The notes under the pieces: model-generated
The model's input: the letters and a program-made list of their open reading frames with translations, nothing else
Told to the model about the DNA's origin: nothing
Database searches by the model: none
Position numbers and translations under genes: made by a program
Assembly (NCBI GenBank): GCA_021785095.1
Contig: JAJYGM010000274.1
Span: forward strand, 1-7,755
DNA length: 7,755 nucleotides
Source: Actinomycetes bacterium
Lineage (GTDB): Bacteria; Actinomycetota; Acidimicrobiia; Acidimicrobiales; Bog-793
Direction of reading: 5' to 3'
Shown: positions 1 to 7,638 of the stretch, one piece after another
Layout: the number at the start of each line of letters is the position of its first letter
How positions within the stretch are numbered: the stretch's first letter is position 1

Positions 1-4
1 CGAG

Positions 5-802
5 CTACATCGCGGCCGGGAAGTCTCCGTCGCCCGCGACGCCCTCTCGACGTCCGTCGGGGTCACGGCCGCGGCCGAGCTGAGGCGGCGTGCGCCGGAC
101 GAGCACTGCGAACGACGTCCTCCCCACCTTGTCCGCCGCACGGTAGGCGAGCGGCCGGACCGCGGAGAAGAGGAGGGCCACCGCACCGCCGAGGAGCGCG
201 CCTGCGACCACGTCCCCCGGGTAGTGCGCACCGACATAGACGCGGGCGAAGAGGAGGAAGAGGCACACGAGCGCGGCAACGAGCGCGAGGACGGCCATCG
301 CGGGCGTGACCCCCGGCCGGCGCGCCGGCACGCCGGGCAGCCCGGCCTCGGTCCCCGCCCCTCGTGCTCCTGCGCGGCGAAGCACGAGGAGCACCGATAC
401 GAGCAGCGCGCCTGCGACCGTGGCGTGGTCCGAGGGGAAGGCGAAGTCGTTCGCCTTTGCGACCAGCACCAGTGCGTGCCGGTACGTGTCGTAGGGGCGG
501 AGCTCGCCAGCGGCGTGCCCCACGAGCTGGTTCAGGCCGAGGGCGGCCAGCGTCCCGAGCCCCCCCACGAAGAGCAGCGCGGCGGCGTGGGCGTCCCGGC
601 GCCACCATGCCAGCGCGTACGCTGCGGCGAAGATGGCCGCCATGAGCGTGAGCCCGAGCCACAGCGCGTACGCGTGCATGAACCCGTGCGCCCAGGCCGT
701 CTGACGGGCCACGCGGTTGAGGTCCAGGTACAGGCTCGTGTTCAAGCCCTCGGGCCACAGCACCTTCACGCTGGCGAGAACAAGGGCGGCCCCTACCTGC
801 AC
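5..802 (-). CDS. PAP2-family membrane phosphatase
   Basis: This is an integral membrane phosphatase of the PAP2 (type 2 phosphatidic acid phosphatase) superfamily; members dephosphorylate lipid phosphates or polyprenyl diphosphates at the membrane. Counting from the GTG at 802 (265 aa), hydrophobic segments lie at about 43-66, 71-95, 128-142, 166-185 and 198-214. Three active-site motifs are visible: an RP pair at 102-103 followed by YDTY, PSDH at 123-126 (usual form PSGH), and R187-x5-H193-x3-D197 in RVYVGAHYPGD. The lysine that normally sits seven residues before the motif-1 Arg is replaced by Gly. The gene is complete at its 3' end (TAG at 5-7). The start is uncertain. The frame stays open to a GTG at 934, but that would overlap the divergent dehydrogenase and adds a low-complexity Gly/Arg/Asp stretch. 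GTG 802 has a weak GGAAG 13 nt upstream, and GTG 769 (starting MKVLWPEG) is also plausible. The substrate cannot be told; undecaprenyl diphosphate and phosphatidate are both possible. Confidence 0.85.
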   Translation of the reverse strand: MQVGAALVLASVKVLWPEGLNTSLYLDLNRVARQTAWAHGFMHAYALWLGLTLMAAIFAAAYALAWWRRDAHAAALLFVGGLGTLAALGLNQLVGHAAGELRPYDTYRHALVLVAKANDFAFPSDHATVAGALLVSVLLVLRRAGARGAGTEAGLPGVPARRPGVTPAMAVLALVAALVCLFLLFARVYVGAHYPGDVVAGALLGGAVALLFSAVRPLAYRAADKVGRTSFAVLVRRTPPQLGRGRDPDGRREGVAGDGDFPAAM

Positions 803-909
803 TGGCGACCGGTCACTTCCGTCGTCAGCACCCCTCGATCCTACGTCAGAGCCCCGTGCGAAAGCGCCGTTGCCTCGCCCATCGCAAGCGCCTGCGCGAT
901 GCTGAGTCA

Positions 910-3900
910 GTGACGACCGAGACCAGCGACGCACCGGTGCCCGGCACCGATCCTTGGGCTCGCGATCTGCTCGCCAACGCGACGGATCCCCTGACGAGAG
1001 ACGTCGCGCTCGATCTCAGCCGGCGGGCACCCGCGAGCTACCGGGAGCGGACCACGCCCGAGCAGGCAGCGCTCGACGCCGCCGAGCTCACGACGTTGCT
1101 CGGCGGCGCGCGCGAGATGCACGCAGGGCGCCCGCGTCCAGGCGACGCCGATCCCGACCACCGGTTCGCAGTGCGCGCGCTGGGCGGCCAGCGGTTCCAC
1201 GTCCGCAGGCTGGGCACCAAGCCTGTCGAGCTCACCGCCCTCCTCCCTGTGCTCGAGAGCTTCGGCCTCGTGGTCGAAGAGTCGGTCCCCTACCGCTTCG
1301 AGCTCCAAGACGGCGTCCCGATCGCGATCGACGACGTCGGCGTCCATCTCGTGGAGCTCGGGGTCGGCGCCGGCACCTTCGTTCCGGCGATCGACGGGCC
1401 GCGGCTCGTCGAGGCGCTCGATGCCGTCGTGGGCGAACGGACGGAAGTCGACCGGCTGCACGTCCTGGTCCCTGCGGCCGGGCTCAGCTGGCGCGACGTC
1501 TCCCTCCTGCGCGCCTACACGAACTACTGGGCGCAGTGCGACCCGATCGTGCCGCCCACCGAAGTCGAAGAGGCCCTGATCAGCTTCCCCGGGGTCGCCG
1601 GCGCGCTGATCGCGCACTTCCTCTCCCGGTTCGACCCAGCGACCGAGGTGCCCGAGGCCTCAACTCGCGCCGCGTGCGCCGCCGAGCTCGCCAAGGTGCC
1701 GCTCCTGCGCTGGGACCGGGCGCTGCGCGTGGTGCTGTCGCTCGTCGACGCGACGGTGCGCACCGACTTCTTCCAGCGGACGACGACAGGGCGGCCCAAG
1801 GAGGCCGTGACCCTCAAGATCGAGAGCGCCGCGGTCCCCCAACTGCACGCCCCGCTCCCCAAGTTCGAGACCTGGGTGCACGCACCCGGCGTCGAGGGGA
1901 TCCACCTTCGCGCCGGCATGGTCGCCCGGGGCGGCATCCGATGGAGCGAGCGGCCGGACGACTTCCGCGCCGAGGTGCTCGACCTCATGGTCGCCCAGGT
2001 GAAGAAGAACGCGATCATCGTCCCGACCGGTGCAAAGGGAGGGTTCGTCTGCCGGCAGGCGGGACGCCCGACGCCCGAGGACATCCGCCGTTCCTACTCG
2101 GTCTTCGTGGGCTCGCTCCTCGACGTCACCGACAACCTCGAGGGCGGCAAGGTCGTCTCGCCCGCCCACACGGTCGTCCGCGACGGGCCGGACCCCTACC
2201 TTGTCGTCGCAGCTGACAAAGGTACCGCTGAGCTGTCCGACCTCGCGAACGAGCTCAGCGCGGCGCACAGGCTCTGGCTCGGCGATGCGTTCGCGTCCGG
2301 AGGAAGCCACGGCTACAACCACAAGGCCATGGGCATCACCGCGCGTGGGGGCTGGGTCGCCGTGCGGCGCCATTTCCACCAGCTCGGCATCGACGTCCAG
2401 CGCGAGCCGATCCTCGTCGCCGGCGTCGGCGACATGTCCGGCGACGTCTTCGGCAACGCGATGCTCCTCAGCGACGCCATCCGCCTCGTCGCCGCCTTCG
2501 ACCACCGGCACATCTTCTTGGATCCCGATCCGGATCCCTCCACCTCGTTCCGCGAGCGTGCGCGCCTGGCCAAGCTCCCCGCCTCGAGCTGGGCCGACTA
2601 CTCGGCCGAGCTCCTCTCCGCGGGTGGCGGCGTGTGGGGACGCGACGCGAAAGAGGTCGTCCTCACCCCCGAAGCGCGCCGGGCGCTCGGCATCGACCGG
2701 GAACGCCTCTCGCCGCCCGAGCTCGTGAGCGCCATCCTCGAGGCACCCGTCGACCTCATGTGGTTCGGTGGCGTGGGTACGTTCGTGAAGGCCGCAGGAG
2801 AGTCCGACGCCGACGTCGGCGACCACGCCAATGACGAGGTCCGGGCCACCGCGGACCGCATACGTGCACGGGTGATCGGCGAGGGAGGCAACCTCGGCCT
2901 GACCCAGCAAGCCCGCATCCGCTACTCACGGCGTGGCGGGCGCATCAACACCGACTTCATCGACAACGCCGCGGGCGTCGCCACCTCCGATCGGGAGGTG
3001 AACCTGAAGATCCTTCTCGCGCTCGCGATCGAAGAGGGACGCCTCGAGCCCGTCGACCGGGACGCGTTCCTCGAACGCGCGCAAGACGACGTCGCCTTTG
3101 GGGTGCTTCGACAGGTCGACCACAGCGTCGCCGCGCTCAACCGCGCGGTGCCGGACAGCGCGGAGCAGCTCGACGCCTACGCCGCGCTCGTCGACGCGCT
3201 CGAGGCGTCGGGCCGCGTCGACCGTACGGTCGAGTCGCTCCCAGCGGCCGACGAGATCGCAGTGCGGCGCGCTGCCGGCGCAGGCATGATCCGGCCGGAG
3301 CTCGCGGTCCTGCTCGCCTACGCGAAGTCGGACCTCGGCGCCGCGATCGAGCAGTCCCCGGTCATCGCCGACTCCTCGTTCGCCAGCGCCGTCGAGTCCT
3401 ACTTCCCCGCGGAGCTGCGGGCCGACTTCGGCGACCTGATCGCCAAGCACCGCCTGTACGACCAGATCTTGGCGACCGAGGTCGCGGGCGAGATCGTCGA
3501 CCAGCTCGGGGCCGTGTGGGCGCACGAGACCGCGGCCGAGCTGGGCGTCGGCCTCGGCGACGCAGCCGGCGCGTACTGGGCAGCACGTCACGTCGTGGGC
3601 GCAGCGGAACCGTGGGCGGAGCTCGACACGTTGTGGACCGAGCTGGCCGCGGATGCCGACGCGAAGCTTCACCGCGTCGTGAGCGACGCGGTGACCGGCC
3701 TCGCGCGGTCCTACCTCCGGCGCGGGGTCCCCGTGCAACCGAGCGCGCTCGTGGCCGACGACCTCCCGATCGCCGACGCGCTCGCAGCCCTCCCCCCGAG
3801 CCAGGAGACGCTCAACGAGCTCCTGGCGCTCCGCGTCGACCGTTCGCTCGCCGAGCGCTGGACCGCCGTCACTGCGCGCGCCGCTGCGGGCGAGGTCGGA

Positions 3901-4278
3901 CCGGTCGTGCGCGCAACCGGACAGCCGGTCGACCGCGTCCTCGCAGCGTTCGCGCTGGTCGACGACGCGGCCGGCGTGCCGAGGATGCTGCGCGCGCTCC
4001 GCCAGGCGTCGACGCCCGACCGCTGGAGGTCATGGCTCACGAGAGCCACCTTCGACGACCTCGCGGATTGGCGTCTGTCCGCGGTGCTCGACGCTCTCGG
4101 GTCCGGGCACAATGCGGCCGACCCGATCGTCGGATGGGCGGCCGCCCACGACGCACCCATCGCTGCCGCGCGACGGCTACTCCTCGCTCTCGACGCACAG
4201 GGTGCGGACCCGGCGACCGTGATCGCGATCGCCCTCCGGCGGCTCCCGAAGGTCTCCGCGGGCGGCAACCGACCCTAA
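910..4278 (+). CDS. gdh: NAD-specific glutamate dehydrogenase, compact form of the 180-kDa class
   Basis: This cytoplasmic enzyme oxidises L-glutamate with NAD+ to 2-oxoglutarate, ammonium and NADH, a mainly catabolic step linking amino acids to the TCA cycle. Counting from GTG 910 (1122 aa), family landmarks are KNAIIVPTGAKGGFV at 366-380, GDMSGDVFGN at 507-516 followed by FDHRHIFLDP from 530, VIGEGGNLGLTQ from 655, INTDFIDN at 679-686 and RPELAVLLAYAK from 795, then a helical C-terminal domain. All are typical of the large bacterial NAD-GDH family (Bac_GDH). Classical members are about 1600 aa with several N-terminal ACT-like regulatory domains. Here the protein begins near the last of these: the segment RLGTKPVELTALLPVLESFG, close to residue 104, resembles the region just before the catalytic core. 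No stop or frameshift is apparent in the gene, and the upstream DNA belongs to the divergent phosphatase. The start is either GTG 910 (preferred, giving MTTETSDAPV) or GTG 856, which adds 18 mostly basic residues; neither has a clear Shine-Dalgarno sequence. The family call is very secure; the exact N-terminus is not. Confidence 0.95.
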   Translation: MTTETSDAPVPGTDPWARDLLANATDPLTRDVALDLSRRAPASYRERTTPEQAALDAAELTTLLGGAREMHAGRPRPGDADPDHRFAVRALGGQRFHVRRLGTKPVELTALLPVLESFGLVVEESVPYRFELQDGVPIAIDDVGVHLVELGVGAGTFVPAIDGPRLVEALDAVVGERTEVDRLHVLVPAAGLSWRDVSLLRAYTNYWAQCDPIVPPTEVEEALISFPGVAGALIAHFLSRFDPATEVPEASTRAACAAELAKVPLLRWDRALRVVLSLVDATVRTDFFQRTTTGRPKEAVTLKIESAAVPQLHAPLPKFETWVHAPGVEGIHLRAGMVARGGIRWSERPDDFRAEVLDLMVAQVKKNAIIVPTGAKGGFVCRQAGRPTPEDIRRSYSVFVGSLLDVTDNLEGGKVVSPAHTVVRDGPDPYLVVAADKGTAELSDLANELSAAHRLWLGDAFASGGSHGYNHKAMGITARGGWVAVRRHFHQLGIDVQREPILVAGVGDMSGDVFGNAMLLSDAIRLVAAFDHRHIFLDPDPDPSTSFRERARLAKLPASSWADYSAELLSAGGGVWGRDAKEVVLTPEARRALGIDRERLSPPELVSAILEAPVDLMWFGGVGTFVKAAGESDADVGDHANDEVRATADRIRARVIGEGGNLGLTQQARIRYSRRGGRINTDFIDNAAGVATSDREVNLKILLALAIEEGRLEPVDRDAFLERAQDDVAFGVLRQVDHSVAALNRAVPDSAEQLDAYAALVDALEASGRVDRTVESLPAADEIAVRRAAGAGMIRPELAVLLAYAKSDLGAAIEQSPVIADSSFASAVESYFPAELRADFGDLIAKHRLYDQILATEVAGEIVDQLGAVWAHETAAELGVGLGDAAGAYWAARHVVGAAEPWAELDTLWTELAADADAKLHRVVSDAVTGLARSYLRRGVPVQPSALVADDLPIADALAALPPSQETLNELLALRVDRSLAERWTAVTARAAAGEVGPVVRATGQPVDRVLAAFALVDDAAGVPRMLRALRQASTPDRWRSWLTRATFDDLADWRLSAVLDALGSGHNAADPIVGWAAAHDAPIAAARRLLLALDAQGADPATVIAIALRRLPKVSAGGNRP

Positions 4279-4524
4279 GCAGAGCCGAAGGGCGGGGTGA
4301 CGGCAGAAAGGCTCAGGTCCCCTTCGCGACGGGACGTCCCGCCTCCACCTCGAGCCGTTCGGCGGTCAGGGCCACGAACCCGGCCGCCGTCTCCCCCACC
4401 GGCACCGTCTCTCGCGGTCGTGCGTCTTCGGGAGACGGGTCCGCGCTGCAAGAGAAGGAGAACAGCGCTGCACGCTCCAGATGTGCTCCCGGGCCCACGT
4501 CGACGTCCATGGAACGCCGAGTCA
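4279..4524. other. Convergent spacer between gdh and tRNA-Asn, no convincing gene
   Basis: This spacer lies between the 3' ends of the plus-strand dehydrogenase and the minus-strand tRNA. It contains a perfect 12-bp palindrome (CGGGACGTCCCG, 4330-4341) and a weak 6-bp inverted repeat, GCGCTG at 4443-4448 against CAGCGC at 4463-4468, with a 14-nt loop. Neither is followed by a T-tract, so no intrinsic terminator for the dehydrogenase gene can be assigned with confidence. A 70-codon minus-strand frame (4313-4525) crosses it, but its ATG begins within the CCA end of the tRNA and it has no ribosome binding site. Confidence 0.5.
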
Positions 4525-4600
4525 TGGCTCCGGGGCTGGGACTCGAACCCAGAACCAACGGATTAACAGTCCGCTGCGCTGCCGATTGCGCCACCCCGGA
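4525..4600 (-). tRNA. tRNA-Asn (anticodon GTT)
   Basis: This is a complete cloverleaf on the minus strand that decodes AAC and AAU. The acceptor stem pairs TCCGGGG at the 5' end with CCCCGGA near the 3' end, then discriminator G73 and an encoded CCA (4525-4527). The T arm reads CTGGG-TTCGAGT-CCCAG, with the conserved TTCGA. The anticodon arm is GCGGA-CTGTTAA-TCCGT, which puts GTT at plus-strand positions 4565-4567. Length is 73 nt without CCA and 76 nt with it. The gene lies 51 nt beyond the sigA stop codon on the same strand, so it may be cut from a read-through transcript or have its own promoter (see the hairpin at 4611-4633). Confidence 0.97.
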
Positions 4601-4610
4601 AGGGTCGGCA

Positions 4611-4633
4611 AGCCAGCCTACCAAAGGCTGGTT
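4611..4633 (-). terminator. Hairpin between sigA and tRNA-Asn, possible sigA terminator
   Basis: The core is a perfect 7-bp stem (CCAGCCT against AGGCTGG) that can be extended by one G-T and one A-T pair to 9 bp, with a 5-nt loop. It starts 18 nt after the sigA stop codon and ends 10 nt before the tRNA 5' end. On the minus strand it is followed only by a short TT and then GCCGACC, so it is not a classical U-tract terminator; U-poor hairpins are common candidates in high-GC Gram-positives. It could instead slow transcription or mark a processing site. The same bases contain TAGGCT (4615-4620), a good actinobacterial -10 match that could drive the tRNA. Confidence 0.4.
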
Positions 4634-4651
4634 CGGTTCCCTCAGCCCGCC

Positions 4652-5743
4652 TCAGGCCTCCTCCAGGTAGTCGCGCAGCAAGAACGCCGCGTCGGGACGT
4701 CGGAGCTTGGCGAGCGTCTTCGATTCGATCTGGCGCACCCTCTCGCGGGTCACGCCGAACTCCCTCCCCACCTCTTCGAGGGTGCGGATCTTGCCGTCGT
4801 CGAGACCGAAGCGGAGCCGCACGATGTCCTGCTCTCGCTCGGTCAAGAAGGCGAGTGCCGCCTTCACCGCACGGTCGAGCATGGCCCGGGTGGCGGCGTC
4901 GTCGGGGACGACCGCGCTGCGGTCCTCGATCAGGTCCGAGAGGCTGAAGTCGTCCTCCTCTCCTACCGGTTGCTCGAGGGAGACGGTGTCGAGGCTGAGC
5001 CGCTGGATCTCGCGCACCCGCTCGATCGGGAACTCGACCCGCTGCGCAACCTCCTCGGGGGTGGGCTCACGACCGAGCTCCTGGAGCAGGTGGCGCTGGG
5101 CCCAGACCACCTTGTTGATCGTCTCGACCATGTGGACGGGGATGCGTATCGTCCGGGCCTGGTCGGCGATGGCACGCGTGATGGCCTGGCGGATCCACCA
5201 GGTCGCGTACGTCGAGAATTTGAAGCCCTTCTCGTAGTCGAACTTGTCGACCGCCCGCATGAGCCCGAGGTTCCCCTCTTGGATGAGGTCCAAAAAGGCA
5301 AGGCCCCGGTTTCGGTAGCGCTTGGCGATCGAGACCACGAGACGGAGGTTGGCCTCGATCAGAACCTCTTTCGCCTGCTCGCCGAGGCGGACCACGCGGC
5401 GCTCGAGCACCTGCTGCTCGGGCGCGAGGAGATCCTCCGGCGCCCCGCCCTGCGTCTGCGCTCGCTCGTGTGCGGCCACCCGCGCGGCTGCCTCGTTTCC
5501 CGCCTCGATCCGGCGAGCCATCTCGACTTCCAGCTCCGCACTGAGGAGCGGGACCTTCCCGATCTCCTTCAGGTAGGTGTGGACTGGGTCCTCCGCGGCG
5601 CTGCCCGCGTAGTCGGACGCGCCCGATGAGCTCTCCGACGACGACTTCGCCCTGCGCAGCGTGCGCGGGCGAGAGGCTTTAGCCGGCTCCTCGACGCCGT
5701 GAACGGCCCCTTTCTCGTGCGGGGGTCTTCCGTTCGTGCTCAT
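4652..5743 (-). CDS. sigA: Primary RNA polymerase sigma factor (SigA/RpoD)
   Basis: This is the group 1 sigma-70 factor that directs RNA polymerase to housekeeping promoters. The protein is 363 aa from ATG 5743. Order of parts: a Ser-rich, basic N-terminal tail (about 1-50) without a recognisable region 1.1; region 1.2 at 52-84 ([16 protein letters not shown]); a short non-conserved stretch; region 2 at about 128-208, with [10 protein letters not shown] at 151-160 and the -10-melting and recognition segment [20 protein letters not shown] from 176; region 3 at about 212-274, including the sigma finger ([11 protein letters not shown]); and region 4 at about 290-350, whose helix-turn-helix [19 protein letters not shown] contacts the -35 element. 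The frame is open further upstream, but ATG 5743 is preferred because GGAG lies 5 nt before it and it overlaps the dnaG stop as ATGA. That overlap implies one transcript and translational coupling with dnaG. The near-consensus regions 2 and 4 and the dnaG neighbour argue for the essential primary factor over an alternative sigma. Confidence 0.97.
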   Translation of the reverse strand: MSTNGRPPHEKGAVHGVEEPAKASRPRTLRRAKSSSESSSGASDYAGSAAEDPVHTYLKEIGKVPLLSAELEVEMARRIEAGNEAAARVAAHERAQTQGGAPEDLLAPEQQVLERRVVRLGEQAKEVLIEANLRLVVSIAKRYRNRGLAFLDLIQEGNLGLMRAVDKFDYEKGFKFSTYATWWIRQAITRAIADQARTIRIPVHMVETINKVVWAQRHLLQELGREPTPEEVAQRVEFPIERVREIQRLSLDTVSLEQPVGEEDDFSLSDLIEDRSAVVPDDAATRAMLDRAVKAALAFLTEREQDIVRLRFGLDDGKIRTLEEVGREFGVTRERVRQIESKTLAKLRRPDAAFLLRDYLEEA

Positions 5744-7638
5744 CCAGGCTCCATCGTGCTCGTCGTGGGCCCTTGCCGGACAGGGCCGTCCTGTGGTGGG
5801 CCGGCCAACCACGCTACCAACCGGTCCGAGGATTCGCGGCTGCGACCGACTTCGTCCAGCTCCTCGATCCACCGCCGAACCCGCGCAGTCTGTGCGGCGA
5901 CGTCGGCGAGCTCCGCGTCGCCGGTGCGCGCGGCGGCGTGCAGGCTCGCGAGCGCCTTCTTCGCGGCCTCCCGCGCCAGCTGAGCGACCACCGAGTCAGC
6001 CGGGTCGGCTCGCGGGTCGTCGGGGTCCGGCATCTCCTCGACGCAGAGCCGACGCAGCAGCGCGGCGACGTCCTCGTCCGCGCCGTCGACCGCTGCCCGC
6101 ACGCTGTCCGCGCCGGCGAGGGAGAGGAACGCGCGACGCTGCAGATCGTCGCAGAAGAGCACGTCTTCGAGGCGGTTCGCGACGAGGTCTGGGCGGTGGA
6201 CCGCAAGCTTCAGCGCCTCGAGACCCGGGCGGTTCACCTGGGGCGGAGCCTCGCGCCCTCGTGCGCTGCCCGCGGGCGTCCGACGACCCGGCGCGATGCC
6301 GCCCCGACCGGACGTTGCCGGCGCGCGCGACGCCGGCACCTCAGCTTCGGCCCTCAGCAGCTCGGGGTCGAGGCGCGTCGCGTCCGCGACCGTCATGACG
6401 TACTGGTCGCGTACGAGCGGGTCGGGATGCTCGGCGACGGTCGCCAGCGCCGCCTTGGCCGCCTTGGCGCGCCCCTCTGGCGTCGAGAGGTCGTGCTGCG
6501 CCATGGCGCGCGAGACGCGGAACTGCAAGAAGGGCACCGCCGAGGCGATCGCCTGGCGCAGCGAGTCGGGGTCCGAGCGCGCGAGGTCCGCGGGGTCGGA
6601 CCCTCGAGGCAGCGCCGCCACGCGCACGTCCACCTCGTGGCGCCGCTCCCACTCGTACACCCTGGCGGTCGCGGACTGTCCCGCCTGGTCTGCGTCGTAC
6701 GCGAGCACGATGCGCCCGCCGAAGTTGCGCAGGAGGCGGAAGTGCTCCTCCCCGAGCGCAGTGCCGCAGGTCGCCACCGCCCGTTCGATCCCCGCCGTGA
6801 AGCACCCGATCACGTCCGTGTAGCCCTCGCACACGACGACCTCACCGGTCGCCACGATGCCGTGCTTCGCCCAGTTCAGCGCGTAGAGGGTGCGGCGCTT
6901 CGAGTAGACCGGCGTCTCGGGGGAGTTCTTGTACTTCGGCTCGGCGCGCCGTCGCGCGTCCCCCTCCGCCCCAGCCCCAGCCCGCTCCGGCAGGATCCGC
7001 CCGCCCAGGGCGACCGCACGGCCGGAGGGGTCGAAGATAGGGAACAGCACCCGCGCGCGGAAGGAGTCCTGAAGCCGCCCGGCACGGTTGACGAAGCCCA
7101 GCCCGCTGTCGGCGGCGACCTGCGGCGTCAGCCCCAGCGCGCGGGTCAGCGCGTCCCAGTCGTCCGGCGCCCACCCGAGCTGGAAGCGGCGCACGACCGC
7201 GCCGTCGTAACCGCGGGAGCGTAGGTAGTCACGAGCACGGCCCGCGTCCGGCGCCGACAGGAGCCGCTCGTGGTACCACGCGACCGCCATCGCCATCGCG
7301 TCGAGCAGCTCTCCCCGGCGCCTGCGGTCCTCAGTCCCCTCCTCGGTCTCGTGCAGCACGATCCCGGCGCGCTCCGCGAGGAGCCGGACGGCGTCGGCGA
7401 AGTCCAAGTGCTCGGTCGCCCGGACGAACGTGATCGCGTCACCCGAGGCCTGGCAGCCGAAGCAGTAGTAGACGCCCTCCTCGGCGTTGACGCTGAACGA
7501 CGGGGTCTTCTCGCTGTGGAATGGGCACAGGCCGACCCAGCGCCGCCCCTGCTGCCTGAGCGCCGCGTGCTCCGAGACGAGTGAGACGAGGTCGGTGGCG
7601 GCGCGAACCTGCGTGACCTCCTCGTCGGGGATGCTCAC
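5740..7638 (-). CDS. dnaG: DNA primase DnaG
   Basis: Primase makes the short RNA primers for leading- and lagging-strand DNA synthesis at the replication fork, working with the DnaB helicase. The protein is 632 aa, close to the usual bacterial length. The N-terminal zinc-binding domain has C38-x2-H41-x17-C59-x2-C62 within [13 protein letters not shown]. The polymerase core follows, with the conserved [20 protein letters not shown] (194-213) and the PKYKNSPET motif near 234-242. The TOPRIM metal-binding fold has E271 in EGYTD and D315/D317 in YDADQAG. A Pro/Gly/Arg-rich linker (about 432-469) leads to a helical C-terminal domain (about 470-612) in the position of the DnaB-binding domain. The GTG start at 7638 fits the family N-terminus ([22 protein letters not shown]) but has no Shine-Dalgarno sequence; a -10-like TACCCT lies 7 nt upstream. 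The stop overlaps the sigA start by 4 bp. No key catalytic residue is missing. Confidence 0.98.
   Translation of the reverse strand: MSIPDEEVTQVRAATDLVSLVSEHAALRQQGRRWVGLCPFHSEKTPSFSVNAEEGVYYCFGCQASGDAITFVRATEHLDFADAVRLLAERAGIVLHETEEGTEDRRRRGELLDAMAMAVAWYHERLLSAPDAGRARDYLRSRGYDGAVVRRFQLGWAPDDWDALTRALGLTPQVAADSGLGFVNRAGRLQDSFRARVLFPIFDPSGRAVALGGRILPERAGAGAEGDARRRAEPKYKNSPETPVYSKRRTLYALNWAKHGIVATGEVVVCEGYTDVIGCFTAGIERAVATCGTALGEEHFRLLRNFGGRIVLAYDADQAGQSATARVYEWERRHEVDVRVAALPRGSDPADLARSDPDSLRQAIASAVPFLQFRVSRAMAQHDLSTPEGRAKAAKAALATVAEHPDPLVRDQYVMTVADATRLDPELLRAEAEVPASRAPATSGRGGIAPGRRTPAGSARGREAPPQVNRPGLEALKLAVHRPDLVANRLEDVLFCDDLQRRAFLSLAGADSVRAAVDGADEDVAALLRRLCVEEMPDPDDPRADPADSVVAQLAREAAKKALASLHAAARTGDAELADVAAQTARVRRWIEELDEVGRSRESSDRLVAWLAGPPQDGPVRQGPTTSTMEPG
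5749..5752 (-). promoter_or_regulatory. Ribosome binding site of sigA
   Basis: GGAG on the minus strand sits 5 nt before ATG 5743, inside the last codons of dnaG. It supports choosing this start over the longer open frame reaching 5872, which would overlap dnaG by about 130 bp. Confidence 0.65.

Noticed and set aside
803..934. N-terminal extension of the phosphatase up to GTG 934
   Set aside because: It would overlap the dehydrogenase start on the other strand and encodes a low-complexity stretch without family similarity. It is kept only as an alternative start.
954..2216. A 420-codon plus-strand frame inside the dehydrogenase gene in another phase
   Set aside because: It is Arg/Pro-rich and lies within the certain coding region; a typical out-of-frame opening in high-GC DNA.
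1660..2910. Long minus-strand open frames opposite the dehydrogenase gene (also 907-1617 and 2926-3738)
   Set aside because: They mirror the codon positions of a high-GC gene whose product is certain. Their translations are rich in Arg, Gly, His and Asp and show no domain.
4330..4341. Perfect 12-bp palindrome CGGGACGTCCCG as an operator or terminator
   Set aside because: It is a single copy in a G/C-rich convergent spacer, with no promoter nearby, no loop and no T-tract, so chance is a sufficient explanation.
5773..7224. A 483-codon plus-strand frame opposite dnaG, and a 382-codon plus-strand frame (4481-5629) opposite sigA and across the tRNA
   Set aside because: Both are antisense shadows of genes identified by clear motifs; one also runs through a tRNA. 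No family resemblance was seen.
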